NCBI GenBank assembly: GCA_900541865.1
Contig: UQLO01000032.1
Coordinates: forward strand, 1-28,710
DNA length: 28,710 nt
Direction: 5' to 3'
Source: an uncultured Porphyromonadaceae bacterium
GTDB taxonomy: Bacteria; Bacteroidota; Bacteroidia; Bacteroidales; Muribaculaceae
The notes below the pieces were generated by a model. The model saw nothing but the letters and a program-made list of their open reading frames with translations. It ran no database searches and was not told the DNA's origin. The position numbers and the translations under genes are program-made. Shown one piece after another: positions 1-7,354 of the stretch. The first letter of the stretch is position 1; the number at the start of each line of letters is the position of its first letter.

Positions 1-80
1 ATACGTGACTTTCCTGAACTACAAGCGGGCTATCTGACCCGTCCAACCGAGGTGCCCTTAACTTAATGACATTACCCGTC
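1..80. other. Left-edge stretch, no supported gene
   Basis: Two frames on the plus strand are open from the window edge, one to a stop at 35-37 and one to a stop at 64-66. Either could be the tail of a gene lying mostly outside the window, but the tails are 11 and 21 codons and give no recognisable family signal. I see no promoter or RNA here. Confidence 0.3.
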
Positions 81-124
81 AGGGGTCGAACACGGGCCGC
101 CCTTTTCGCCGGTGTTCGACCCCT
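81..124. repeat. 13-bp perfect inverted repeat (stem-loop)
   Basis: AGGGGTCGAACAC at 81-93 is exactly complementary to 112-124, with an 18-base spacer. The right arm overlaps the palindrome GACCCCTACGGGGTC at 118-132. It lies about 200 bases downstream of the glgB stop (minus strand). It could act as a factor-independent end or an RNA-stabilising hairpin, but there is no T-run on either side, so a terminator call is not justified. Confidence 0.6.
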
Positions 125-167
125 ACGGGGTCGCCGATTCGGGGGGGGGGAGGTCGGTTATCCCGGG

Positions 168-322
168 GTTGTCACCCCGCGCTACTCTCTGGAACCCCTA
201 CGGGGTTCTCCTTCGGCGGTTTGCGGCGGCGGGGCGGCGGGGATTGCAAATCCCCGCTCCATAGTTGACACCCCGCGCTACATTCTTTAACCCCTACGGG
301 GTTCTCTTTGGCGGCTTGCGGG
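168..322. repeat. Two 59-bp imperfect direct repeats carrying a CCCCTACGGGG palindrome
   Basis: Copies at 168-226 and 264-322 share the segments CACCCCGCGCTAC, AACCCCTACGGGGTTCT and GGCGG, at an offset of 96 bases. The 15-base palindrome occurs at 193-207 and 289-303, and a variant lies at 118-132. A run of ten G lies at 141-150. The array ends just before the glgB stop codon. I read it as an intergenic repeat family; nothing indicates that it is translated. Confidence 0.6.
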
Positions 323-330
323 CTGGGCTG

Positions 331-2361
331 TCAGCGGCGCTTTTTGCGGAGTACGAGGGCTGTGCGGGCCGGCAGGTACAGGGGCAGTCGTGCCACTCCG
401 GCAGGTTCGTAGAGGGGGTCGGGGATGGTGAAGTGCGGTGTGGTCATGTCGATGTTGCCGAAGCCACCGAAGGCGGTGTCGTCGCTGGTGAGCATCGGCA
501 CGTAGCACCCGGCGGGTGCGAGGATGCCGTAGCCGTCGTAGCTGCGCGTGGGGCTGAAGTTGAACACGAACACGAGGTCTCCGCGCATGAAAGCGAGTAC
601 CTGGTCGGAGTCTTTCTCCCATAGTTTTCGCACGGGTTTGGCCTGGAAGTTGTGTACGCGGCTCACCAGCGAAATCATTGCGTTGTCGAAGGCGTTGAGA
701 AAGCGGTACTGGAGGTCTTCGCGGTCTACGAGGTCCCACTGGCGGCGCGCATATTTGTAGCTCCAGCCGTTGCCTTCGCGGGGGAAGTCAATCCATTCGG
801 GATGCCCCCATTCGTTGCCCATGAAGTTGAGGTAGCCGCCATTGATTGTCGCCAGGGTGACAAGGCGTATCATCTTGTGGAGGGCTATGCCGCGAGCCAC
901 GTCGGGGTCGGTGTCGCCTACCATCATATGCCAGTACATCTTGGAGTCTATAAGGCGGAAAATCACCGTTTTGTCGCCCACCAGGGCTTGGTCGTGGCTC
1001 TCTACGTAGGAAATGGTTTTTTCGTCGGCGCGCCGGTTGGTGAGTTCCCAGAAAATGGAGGTGGGATGCCAGTCGTCGTCCTTCTTTTCCTTGAGGGTCT
1101 TGATCCAGTAGTCGGGGATGCCCATAGCCATGCGGTAGTCGAAGCCGATGCCGCCGTCGCGTACCGGGAGGGCGAGGCCGGGCATGCCGCTCATCTCTTC
1201 GGCGATGGTTATTGCGTGGGGTTTGAACTGATGGATGAGCTTGTTGGCCAGTGTGAGGTAGGTAATGGCGTCGGTGTCCTGACCGCCGTCGTAGTAGTCG
1301 GCGTAGCCTCCGAAGGCTTTTCCGAGGCCGTGGTCGTAGTAGAGCATGGAGGTGACGCCGTCGAAGCGGAAGCCGTCGAAATGGTATTCTTCAAGCCAGT
1401 ACTTGCAGTTGCTCAGCAGGAAGTGGAGTACCTCGTTTTTGCCATAGTCGAAACACAGCGAATCCCAGGCTGGATGGTTGCGTCGTGAGGGGTCGGCGCA
1501 GAAATACTGGTCGGGGGTGCCGTCGAGGCGTCCGATTCCCTCGTTTTCGTTCTTGACGGCGTGGCTGTGGACGATGTCCATAATCACGGCGATGCCTCGT
1601 GCGTGGGCGTCGTTGATGAGCGCCTTGAGCTGCTCCGGGGTTCCGAAGCGGCTGGAGGCGGCGAAGAAGTTGCTCACGTGGTAGCCGAAGCTGCCGTAGT
1701 AGGGGTGCTCCTGTATGGCCATGATTTGGATGGCGTTGTAGCCGTCGGCTTCGATGCGCGGCAGCACGTTGAGACGAAATTCGTCGTAGCTGCCTACGGC
1801 TTCCTTATTCTGGGCCATGCCGATATGGCACTCGTAGATGAGCAGGGGAGCCACATCGGGCTGAAAGTCGGCGTCGGTCCATTTGAAGTTGCGTTTGGGT
1901 GCGTAGACCTCTGCTGAGAAGAGATGTGTGGTGGGATCCTGCACAACGCGCTCGGCGTAAGCCGGAATGCGTTCGCCGCTGCCGCCGGGCCACTCCACGA
2001 ACATTTTGTAGTGCTGCCCGTCGCAGAAGGCATCCTTGGGAAATGACCCTTCCCAAACTCCCGGCACGCCGCTTTCGACCCGCTTGAGGCTGTACTGGGG
2101 TCGGCGCTCCCAGCCGGAAAAGTCGCCAACGAGGTATATGGCGGAGGCGTTAGGCGCCCATTCGCGGAATGTCCAGCCGTTGCGGCTGCGGTGGAGCCCG
2201 AAGTAGCGGTGGGCGTTGGCAAAGTCGACGAGGTTGCCGTCCGGTCCTACGAGGTCTTTTTCTTTCTGCAGGGCCTGGGCGTGTCGGCCTTCGATTGCGG
2301 CGGCAAAAGGCTCGAGCCACGGGTCGTTTTTGAGTATTCCGAGAGTTTTCTTTCTGGCCAT
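331..2361 (-). CDS. glgB: 1,4-alpha-glucan (glycogen) branching enzyme, GH13
   Basis: The 676-residue protein cuts alpha-1,4 glucan chains and rejoins them as alpha-1,6 branches in glycogen synthesis in the cytoplasm. An N-terminal CBM48-like domain (about residues 55-150, with WTFREWAPNA) precedes the GH13 barrel. Visible active-site motifs are FRFDGV (nucleophile D334), IAEEMSG (acid/base E388) and YVESHDQ (D457); a C-terminal all-beta domain follows. The eukaryote-like sequence style and the length fit the GH13_8 branching enzymes common in Bacteroidales. The ATG at 2361 gives the conserved start. It is the last gene of a minus-strand unit, 55 bases after the RNase H stop. The spacer has only a weak -7-like TAACTTTT, so co-transcription is more likely than a separate promoter. 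Confidence 0.95.
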   Translation of the reverse strand: MARKKTLGILKNDPWLEPFAAAIEGRHAQALQKEKDLVGPDGNLVDFANAHRYFGLHRSRNGWTFREWAPNASAIYLVGDFSGWERRPQYSLKRVESGVPGVWEGSFPKDAFCDGQHYKMFVEWPGGSGERIPAYAERVVQDPTTHLFSAEVYAPKRNFKWTDADFQPDVAPLLIYECHIGMAQNKEAVGSYDEFRLNVLPRIEADGYNAIQIMAIQEHPYYGSFGYHVSNFFAASSRFGTPEQLKALINDAHARGIAVIMDIVHSHAVKNENEGIGRLDGTPDQYFCADPSRRNHPAWDSLCFDYGKNEVLHFLLSNCKYWLEEYHFDGFRFDGVTSMLYYDHGLGKAFGGYADYYDGGQDTDAITYLTLANKLIHQFKPHAITIAEEMSGMPGLALPVRDGGIGFDYRMAMGIPDYWIKTLKEKKDDDWHPTSIFWELTNRRADEKTISYVESHDQALVGDKTVIFRLIDSKMYWHMMVGDTDPDVARGIALHKMIRLVTLATINGGYLNFMGNEWGHPEWIDFPREGNGWSYKYARRQWDLVDREDLQYRFLNAFDNAMISLVSRVHNFQAKPVRKLWEKDSDQVLAFMRGDLVFVFNFSPTRSYDGYGILAPAGCYVPMLTSDDTAFGGFGNIDMTTPHFTIPDPLYEPAGVARLPLYLPARTALVLRKKRR

Positions 2362-2416
2362 GGGGAGTATTTTGGGTTTTATGTTGTAATGTTTAAACGA
2401 GTGGGACAGCGAAAAG

Positions 2417-3058
2417 TTATTTGCGGCCGAAGTCGGCCGGAATCTCGCCCCAGCGGTCTGTGTCCCACTTCAGGATAGGATTCGGGATGGTATGTCGGGC
2501 CACCCAGAGGTCTGCGCGGGCGAGCAGGTCGAGCACGGCGGCCGTTTGCGGGGTTCGCTCAAGTGTGCTTTTGCTGTGCCGGCGTCGCAGCCAGCTCTGT
2601 GCTGTGCGCGAGTCGGAGTAGATGGGGGTTGTGGTGTCGCCGCGTCGCATGAGTTCGGCTCCGATGTGGACCAAGGCGAGATATTCTGCTATGTTGTTGG
2701 TGCCGATGAGCTTGCCGTCGGCGCCCCGGCGGAATATTTCGGTGCCGGTGGCAATGTCGACTGCGCGGTATTCCATCTTTCCGGGATTGCCGGCGCAGGC
2801 TCCGTCGACGGCAATTCCGGCGGTGGGACGGGCGGCTTCGGCCCATTCGCGGCCCGCTTCGGCCACGATGGCGCTGATGACGTCGAGCTGGGCGAAAGGC
2901 GACCCACGGAATGCCGCCGTGGCTTCGTGGATGTCGGTGTATGACTTGTATTTTGGCTGTGGCCAGTGCTCGATTTGCTCCTTGCACTCGCTCCACGAGG
3001 TGTATATGCCGGGCACGCGGCCCTCCCAGACTACGTAGTATTTGTGCTTCACGCTCAT
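2417..3058 (-). CDS. Ribonuclease H with N-terminal viroplasmin-like domain
   Basis: The protein has 213 residues. Residues 5-51 (KYYVVWEGRVPGIYTSW and following) match the small RNA/DNA-hybrid-binding viroplasmin (caulimovirus P6-like) domain found at the N-terminus of type 1 RNases H. Residues 80-205 are the RNase H fold: D85 in AVDGACAGNPG, E125 in NNIAEYLAL, D149 in IYSDSRTA, and an Asp in the C-terminal WDTDRWG. All four acidic positions are therefore present, and it should cut RNA in RNA-DNA hybrids. The ATG at 3058 is chosen because it opens the viroplasmin domain and overlaps the upstream stop as ATGA. A much longer open frame upstream in the same frame is an artefact of high GC and overlaps the preceding gene. 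Confidence 0.93.
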   Translation of the reverse strand: MSVKHKYYVVWEGRVPGIYTSWSECKEQIEHWPQPKYKSYTDIHEATAAFRGSPFAQLDVISAIVAEAGREWAEAARPTAGIAVDGACAGNPGKMEYRAVDIATGTEIFRRGADGKLIGTNNIAEYLALVHIGAELMRRGDTTTPIYSDSRTAQSWLRRRHSKSTLERTPQTAAVLDLLARADLWVARHTIPNPILKWDTDRWGEIPADFGRK

Positions 3059-4230
3059 GAGAACTGCAGAATGAGATTTATGTCGACGGCCCGCATGCCC
3101 ATGGCGGCGGCCACGTCCGGGTCGACAACTTTGCCCAGGAAGGTTACTGCCCCTGCCCGCAGGCCGGCATTGAGCCGAAGTGCATTGCCCACGCCGTCGC
3201 ATACAAAAATCTCGTCCATCATAGCCACCATGGCGTTCGTAAGAGCCATAGCTACAGTACGGGGTACGGCGTTGCCGGCGTTGACGTAGCATAGGCGCAC
3301 CGTGGCCGACGGGTTGCAGTCGTACGGCGAAGCCATATCGAGGTCGACAACGGGCATGGCCGGAAAAACGCGCGATGGGTCGTCGGAGAGGTCGAAGGTG
3401 AGAACGCCGCTTTTCATAAGGTCCTCCGTGGCGCTGTCGACGACGATATCTCCGGCAGCCGACGTGGCCACAACGATGTCGGCGCTGCGCAGGGCGCCCA
3501 CGAGCACACGCGGATGGAGCGCACTGCCGATGGCCCCGGGACCGAGTTCGCGAAGGGCTTCGCGCAGGCGGTAGGTATCGTTGTCGAAGATGCGCACCAT
3601 GGCTCCCAGGCCTATGGCGGAAGCGGCGGCGGCGCGCCCCGCCAGATCGGCGCCGATAACGGTAACCTCGCAGGGTATCACGCCCGGCACGCCGCCCAGA
3701 AGAATACCTTTGCCGTGGACGGCATCGGCCAGCAGCGACGAGGCGATGGCGATTGCGGCGCGACCGGAGATGTCGGCAAGTATGTCGGCGAAGGGCAGAC
3801 GGCCGTCGGCGTTGCGCACGCGGTCCAAAGCTATGGTGATGATGTGGCGCCGCAGCAGACACTCCATGCCGCGCAGGGCGTCTTCGCCGCTGTGGTGGAA
3901 GGTGAGCAGCAGCGCTCCGCGACCCATCAGGCGCGCATCGTGCGCACTCAGCACCGGCAGGTAGACCACGATGTCGGCGCCGAAGGCTTCGGCGCGGTCG
4001 ACAATCTCCACTCCGCAGCGGCTGTAGGCCTCGTCGGAGTAATGGATATGGTTTGCGGCTCCGCTTTCCATCTTTACGCGGAAGCCGCGCTCTACGAGCT
4101 GCGAGGCTCCCTCGGGAGTGAGCACAAAGCGGTGGTCGCCTTCGTCGGCGCATGCCGGAAGGCCTATGATGGCGGCGCGTTCCGTGGCGGCCTCGCGCAG
4201 CGCCTGTTCGAGCGGGGTGGGTACTTCCAT
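3055..4230 (-). CDS. Alanine dehydrogenase / transhydrogenase-fold protein, possibly altered active site
   Basis: The protein has 391 residues. The N-terminal half follows the AlaDH/PNT pattern (IGLPACADEGDHRFVLTPEG, then VKMESGA) and the C-terminal half holds a Rossmann segment (VTVIGADLAGRAAAA, about residues 190-205). AlaDH interconverts L-alanine and pyruvate with NAD. R34 and a His in LLLTFHHS (H112 or H113) are kept. The usual LKVxxP segment that supplies the catalytic lysine reads DIVVYLP here, so Y90 replaces Lys. Activity as a normal alanine dehydrogenase is therefore doubtful. The ATG at 4230 is preferred over a TTG at 4281, which would lie upstream of the promoter. It is the first gene of the unit with RNase H (4-base overlap) and glgB. 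Confidence 0.75.
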   Translation of the reverse strand: MEVPTPLEQALREAATERAAIIGLPACADEGDHRFVLTPEGASQLVERGFRVKMESGAANHIHYSDEAYSRCGVEIVDRAEAFGADIVVYLPVLSAHDARLMGRGALLLTFHHSGEDALRGMECLLRRHIITIALDRVRNADGRLPFADILADISGRAAIAIASSLLADAVHGKGILLGGVPGVIPCEVTVIGADLAGRAAAASAIGLGAMVRIFDNDTYRLREALRELGPGAIGSALHPRVLVGALRSADIVVATSAAGDIVVDSATEDLMKSGVLTFDLSDDPSRVFPAMPVVDLDMASPYDCNPSATVRLCYVNAGNAVPRTVAMALTNAMVAMMDEIFVCDGVGNALRLNAGLRAGAVTFLGKVVDPDVAAAMGMRAVDINLILQFS

Positions 4231-4235
4231 ATCGG

Positions 4236-4267
4236 CAAAGTTAATAAATTGCCGCACAACCACCAAA
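4236..4267 (-). promoter_or_regulatory. Bacteroidetes-type promoter for the AlaDH-like/RNase H/glgB unit
   Basis: On the minus strand TTTG (4264-4267), 20 bases, then TAACTTTG (4236-4243) is a full match to the TTTG/TAnnTTTG consensus of the Bacteroidetes primary sigma factor. The last base of the -7 box is only five bases before the ATG at 4230, so the transcript would start at or next to the start codon. Confidence 0.85.
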
Positions 4268-4336
4268 CGAACGCCCGACAATCACACCCGATTTTTCAAT
4301 TCCGCAACCCTTTGGACGTAGATTTAGTCTATGCTT

Positions 4337-5047
4337 TTACTTTCTATCAATCTCGGATTTTAATTTATTGATTTGACAGCACAAACGATTTATATGGTCC
4401 AGTCCATAAAGCAGAGAGTCGCTGTCAATTTCCATCCAAGCGAATAAAGTCTTTATCTTACAATATATGTTGGTGATGTAAGATGTATCAATTATGGCCG
4501 TGTTGGTTGCGAAGCAGATAGTTTCATGATGAGCGATTCTGTTCCTTAAGGAGTTAACCTTGTCGAGTTCGTTGAAAATAAAGGTTTGATTATATTGATG
4601 CTCGCGCGAGGAACGGGGTTTGTTTGGAAAAATACGTAATAAATTTCTGCCGGTCACTCGATACTGGATTGGAGAGAACATATATTTCCAAATCCCAAAT
4701 TCCATTTCTGCAAGCAGTTTGCTGTGGGAATAGGAGCCATTCGACAACAGTCGGCGATGAGCTGTTTGAATGATATCATGTGTTTTGCGAAGAATTGGGT
4801 CAGAAAATATACCCCCCGGCATAATAGAATCTTTCAGCCACTCTCTTCCTAAGTTAGACAACAACTGTCTGTCGACAGCATTGCGCAAGGCAACCTCAAA
4901 ACAACTTACAATTGTAAACATCTCCTGCGATATCTGCAGATTGTACCGATATAAAGTCATAGCCTTGCGTGTATTTCCCTTACAAGCCTTCAAATATCTA
5001 TTCATTCTCTTAGGCGACATTATCCGCTGAAAATCGTTGTATTTCAT
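4337..5047 (-). CDS. Abi-family (Abi_2-like) HEPN protein, putative abortive-infection effector
   Basis: The protein has 236 residues. Conserved-looking blocks are an N-terminal region around MSPKRMNRYLKACKGN, a helix YRYNLQISQEMF with FEVALRNAVD, MEFGIWKYMF, and the C-terminal LRNRIAHHE. The last contains the R-x4-H signature of HEPN RNase domains and is typical of Abi-like phage-exclusion proteins (AbiD/AbiF relatives). Such proteins are thought to cut RNA when triggered by phage; the trigger here is unknown. The ATG at 5047 is the only ATG that keeps the family start; upstream of it the frame runs into tandem repeats. The gene is clearly richer in A+T than its neighbours, which suggests transfer. 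It has its own promoter and is not part of a housekeeping operon. Confidence 0.8.
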   Translation of the reverse strand: MKYNDFQRIMSPKRMNRYLKACKGNTRKAMTLYRYNLQISQEMFTIVSCFEVALRNAVDRQLLSNLGREWLKDSIMPGGIFSDPILRKTHDIIQTAHRRLLSNGSYSHSKLLAEMEFGIWKYMFSPIQYRVTGRNLLRIFPNKPRSSREHQYNQTFIFNELDKVNSLRNRIAHHETICFATNTAIIDTSYITNIYCKIKTLFAWMEIDSDSLLYGLDHINRLCCQINKLKSEIDRK

Positions 5048-5056
5048 AGACTGAAT

Positions 5057-5109
5057 AAAACTTTTCTGCGAAACTTTTCTGCAAAAACTTTTCTGCAAAA
5101 CTTTTCTGC
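5057..5109. repeat. Four tandem 13-14-base repeats in the Abi gene leader
   Basis: Units at 5057-5069, 5070-5082, 5083-5096 and 5097-5109 share the core CTTTTCTGC with A-rich flanks (GCAGAAAAGTTTT on the transcribed minus strand). They end ten bases before the Abi start codon. The 14-base third unit breaks the period, so the array is not kept for coding. Confidence 0.9.
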
Positions 5110-5114
5110 AAAAA

Positions 5115-5146
5115 TTTGGTTTTACGAATAAAAAGCACTAAATTTG
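5115..5146 (+). promoter_or_regulatory. Plus-strand promoter antisense to the Abi leader
   Basis: TTTG (5115-5118), 20 bases, TAAATTTG (5139-5146) is a full consensus match. It points away from the Abi gene, with a predicted start near 5151. No coding sequence follows before the hairpin terminator ending at 5198. Confidence 0.75.
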
Positions 5147-5151
5147 CAGTG

Positions 5152-5198
5152 TTGAATCCCGGTAGCCCCTGTATATCAAGCTATCGGGTTTTGTTTTT
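5152..5198 (+). ncRNA. Candidate short antisense RNA ending in an intrinsic terminator
   Basis: The promoter at 5115-5146 would give an RNA of about 47 bases. Its end is a strong hairpin: CCCGGTAGC (5158-5166) pairs with GCTATCGGG (5180-5188, one G-U), followed by TTTTGTTTTT. The RNA would be wholly complementary to the 5' leader of the Abi gene, which is transcribed from the opposite promoter at 5206-5237. No RNA family is recognised. Existence and length are inferred from the promoter-terminator pair only. Confidence 0.5.
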
Positions 5199-5205
5199 AA
5201 TAATG

Positions 5206-5237
5206 CAAAGGTAACTACTTGTGCCGATAATTGCAAT
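5206..5237 (-). promoter_or_regulatory. Promoter for the Abi-family gene
   Basis: On the minus strand ATTG (5234-5237), 20 bases, TACCTTTG (5206-5213) is one base off the full consensus. The predicted start near 5200 gives a leader of about 150 bases that includes the complement of the antisense RNA and the tandem repeats. Confidence 0.7.
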
Positions 5238-5278
5238 ATGGGAGCGGATTCAAGAGCGTTTGAGTCAAAACATACTTC

Positions 5279-5315
5279 AAAAAAAACGGGGCGCAGCCGG
5301 TGAGGCTGCGTCCCG
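5279..5315 (-). terminator. Intrinsic terminator after rubrerythrin
   Basis: On the minus strand CGGGACGCAGCC (5304-5315) pairs with GGCTGCGCCCCG (5287-5298, one G-U) over a 5-base loop and is followed by eight T (5279-5286). It lies 23 bases after the rubrerythrin stop. Confidence 0.92.
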
Positions 5316-5337
5316 CATGTAATGGGGGAGGAATGGC

Positions 5338-5889
5338 TTACTTGCCGAAGTAGCGGTTGTAGAGGCCCTGGAAGCCCTGGCCGTGGCGTGCTTCGTCTTT
5401 GGCCATTTCGTGGACGGTGTCGTGGATAGCGTCCAGGTTGAGCTCTTTGGCGCGGCGGGCAATGCGCATCTTGTCGGCGTTGGCGCCGGCTTCGGCGGCC
5501 ATGCGCTTTTCGAGGTTGGTTTTGGTGTCCCAGACACATTCGCCGAGCAGCTCGGCGAACTTGGCGGCGTGCTCAGCCTCCTCGAAGGCGTAGCGCTTGA
5601 AGGCCTCTGCTATTTCGGGATAGCCTTCGCGGTCGGCCTGACGGCTCATTGCCAGATACATACCCACTTCGCCGCACTCGCCGTTGAAGTGTGCGGTGAG
5701 GTCGGCAATCATCTCGGCGTCGCAGCCTTTGGCGATGCCTATTTCGTGCTCGGTGACGAACTGCAGAGCTGCCTTTTCGTCGAGTTCTTTGAACTTGCTT
5801 GCGGGAGCGCCGCAGATGGGGCACTTTTCGGGAGCGTGCTCGCCTTCGTGTACGTAGCCGCACACCATGCAGATGAATTTCTTTTTCAT
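5338..5889 (-). CDS. rbr: Rubrerythrin with N-terminal rubredoxin domain (reverse rubrerythrin)
   Basis: The 183-residue protein reduces hydrogen peroxide in anaerobes using a diiron site fed by a rubredoxin centre. The rubredoxin-like iron site (C7-x2-C10 and C23-x2-C26) lies at the N-terminus, the reverse of classical rubrerythrin. The four-helix ferritin-like domain follows, with diiron-type acidic/His segments ECGEVGMYLA, EEAEHAAKF and EMAKDEARHG. This order matches the clostridial reverse rubrerythrins. It is a single gene ended by a strong terminator. The 110 bases upstream hold a 10-bp inverted repeat but no clear TAnnTTTG promoter. Confidence 0.93.
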   Translation of the reverse strand: MKKKFICMVCGYVHEGEHAPEKCPICGAPASKFKELDEKAALQFVTEHEIGIAKGCDAEMIADLTAHFNGECGEVGMYLAMSRQADREGYPEIAEAFKRYAFEEAEHAAKFAELLGECVWDTKTNLEKRMAAEAGANADKMRIARRAKELNLDAIHDTVHEMAKDEARHGQGFQGLYNRYFGK

Positions 5890-5928
5890 TTTGGTTTACA
5901 GGGAATGTGTTTTATGTTGGCTATAGAC

Positions 5929-5970
5929 AACAAAGTCAAAGGTTTGACCATGCATCCCCCTGACTTTGTT
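5929..5970. repeat. 10-bp inverted repeat upstream of rubrerythrin
   Basis: AACAAAGTCA (5929-5938) and TGACTTTGTT (5961-5970) are perfect inverted copies separated by 22 bases. They lie 40-81 bases before the rubrerythrin start and after the stop of the upstream gene. There is no T-run, so an operator is as likely as a transcript end. Confidence 0.6.
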
Positions 5971-5996
5971 GCGTTATTCTGCTATGTGGAAGGCTG

Positions 5997-7187
5997 TCAG
6001 CCTTCGATGATTCCGTGTTTGCGGAATACTTTGGTAATCTTGTCGAGTGCTTCGTCGACCTGCTCGGGAGTGTGGGTAGCCATGAGGCTGAAGCGTATCA
6101 GGGTGTCCTGGGGCGCCACGGCGGGGCTGACCACGGGGTTTACGAAGATGCCTTCTTCAAGCAGGTCGCGGGTGATGGCGAAGGTCTTGAAGTTGTCGCG
6201 GATAAAGAGCGGTATAATAGGCGTGGAGGTGTTGCCTATTTCGAAGCCGCGCGAGCGGAAGCCGTCGAGGGCCTGATGGGTGAGTTTCCAGAGGTTTTGC
6301 TGAATCTGGGGCTCGGTCTTCATGATTTCCAGCGCCTTGAGTGCAGCGGCTGTGGAGGCCGGAGTTATGGAGGCGGTGAAGATGTAGGAGCGCGAGTGGT
6401 GGCGCAGGTAGTTGGTAATCTCCTTGTCGGTGGCGATGAAGCCGCCCAGCGAGGCGAAGCTCTTGGAGAAGGTACCCATCAGCAGGTCGACTTCGTTGGC
6501 CAGACCGTAGTGGTGGCATACGCCGCGGCCGCCTTCGCCGAATACGCCGATGCCGTGGGCCTCATCGACCATCACGGCGGCGTTGTACTTCTTGGCAAGG
6601 CGCACTATTTCGGGAATGTTTGCCACGTCGCCCTCCATTGAGAACACGCTGTCGGTGACGATGAGCTTGAGCTTGTCGGGCTCGCACTTCTGGAGTTGCT
6701 TTTCGAGGCTCTCCATGTCGTTGTGGCGGTATTTGAGCTGCTTGGAGAAGCTCAGACGGCGTCCTTCGATAATGGAGGCATGATCCTGCTCGTCCCACAG
6801 AATGTAGTCTTCGCGGCCGGTCAGGGTGGAGACCACGCCCAGATTCACCTCGAAGCCAGTGGAGTAGATCATAACGTCTTCCTTGCCGGTATATTCGGCC
6901 AGAGCGGCCTCAAGCTGCTTGTGCAGGTCGAGAGTGCCGTTGAGGAAGGGAGAGCCGGCGCAGCCCGTGCCGTACTTGCGGGTGGCCTCGATGGCGGCTT
7001 CCTTGATACGGGGGTCGTTGACCAGGCCGGTATAGCAGTTGGAGCCGAACATGAGCACACGCCGGCCGTTGATTACGACCTCGGGGTCCTGCTCGGACGA
7101 TATTGCGCGGAAATATGGATAAACGCCTGCCGCTTTGGCTTCCTGCGGGGCGGTGTACTGTGCTAACTTCGCTTGTAAGGGCTTCAT
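5997..7187 (-). CDS. spt: Serine palmitoyltransferase (alpha-oxoamine synthase, PLP)
   Basis: The protein has 396 residues. It condenses L-serine with an acyl-CoA to give 3-ketosphinganine, the first step of Bacteroidetes sphingolipids. The whole sequence follows the Bacteroides SPT pattern as I remember it: GVYPYFR, LMFGSNCYTGL, GSPFLNGTLDLH, DHASIIEGRRLSFSKQLKYRHND, VDEAHGIGVFG and GTFSKSFASLGGF. K242 should bind PLP, with H136 and D208/H211 around the cofactor. Automatic annotation often calls these proteins glycine C-acetyltransferase (Kbl) or KAPA synthase (BioF). Absence of an adjacent threonine dehydrogenase or biotin gene and the motif match favour SPT. It is transcribed alone from the promoter at 7226-7256. 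Confidence 0.85.
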   Translation of the reverse strand: MKPLQAKLAQYTAPQEAKAAGVYPYFRAISSEQDPEVVINGRRVLMFGSNCYTGLVNDPRIKEAAIEATRKYGTGCAGSPFLNGTLDLHKQLEAALAEYTGKEDVMIYSTGFEVNLGVVSTLTGREDYILWDEQDHASIIEGRRLSFSKQLKYRHNDMESLEKQLQKCEPDKLKLIVTDSVFSMEGDVANIPEIVRLAKKYNAAVMVDEAHGIGVFGEGGRGVCHHYGLANEVDLLMGTFSKSFASLGGFIATDKEITNYLRHHSRSYIFTASITPASTAAALKALEIMKTEPQIQQNLWKLTHQALDGFRSRGFEIGNTSTPIIPLFIRDNFKTFAITRDLLEEGIFVNPVVSPAVAPQDTLIRFSLMATHTPEQVDEALDKITKVFRKHGIIEG

Positions 7188-7225
7188 AGACGTATAATTG
7201 GTCTTTTTCCTTTGGATATTGTGTG

Positions 7226-7256
7226 CAAAGTTAGCAAAAATTCCTTAAACGGCAAT
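7226..7256 (-). promoter_or_regulatory. Promoter for serine palmitoyltransferase
   Basis: On the minus strand ATTG (7253-7256), 19 bases, TAACTTTG (7226-7233). The predicted start near 7220 gives a leader of about 33 bases. Confidence 0.8.
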
Positions 7257-7354
7257 CTTTCCGCCCTTTTTATTTATTTTTTTTAGCGCTTTTAGCGCAA
7301 ATCTTCACGGAGGTAAGAATCAGGTGGCGTATCCGCGCTCTAAAAATTGTTGCT

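Noticed and set aside
2395..2402. TAACTTTT before glgB as a separate promoter
   Set aside because: It misses the final G and has no TTTG at the right distance; the gene is better explained by read-through from 4267.
3059..4153. Arginine-rich upstream extension of the RNase H frame
   Set aside because: It overlaps the AlaDH-like gene in another frame, is low-complexity, and has no homology-like features.
5057..5109. CRISPR array
   Set aside because: Units are 13-14 bases with no spacers between them, and no cas gene is present.
7261..7310. T-rich stretch with two AGCGC copies as a terminator for the small membrane protein gene
   Set aside because: The T-run lies on the wrong side of the weak stem for minus-strand transcription.
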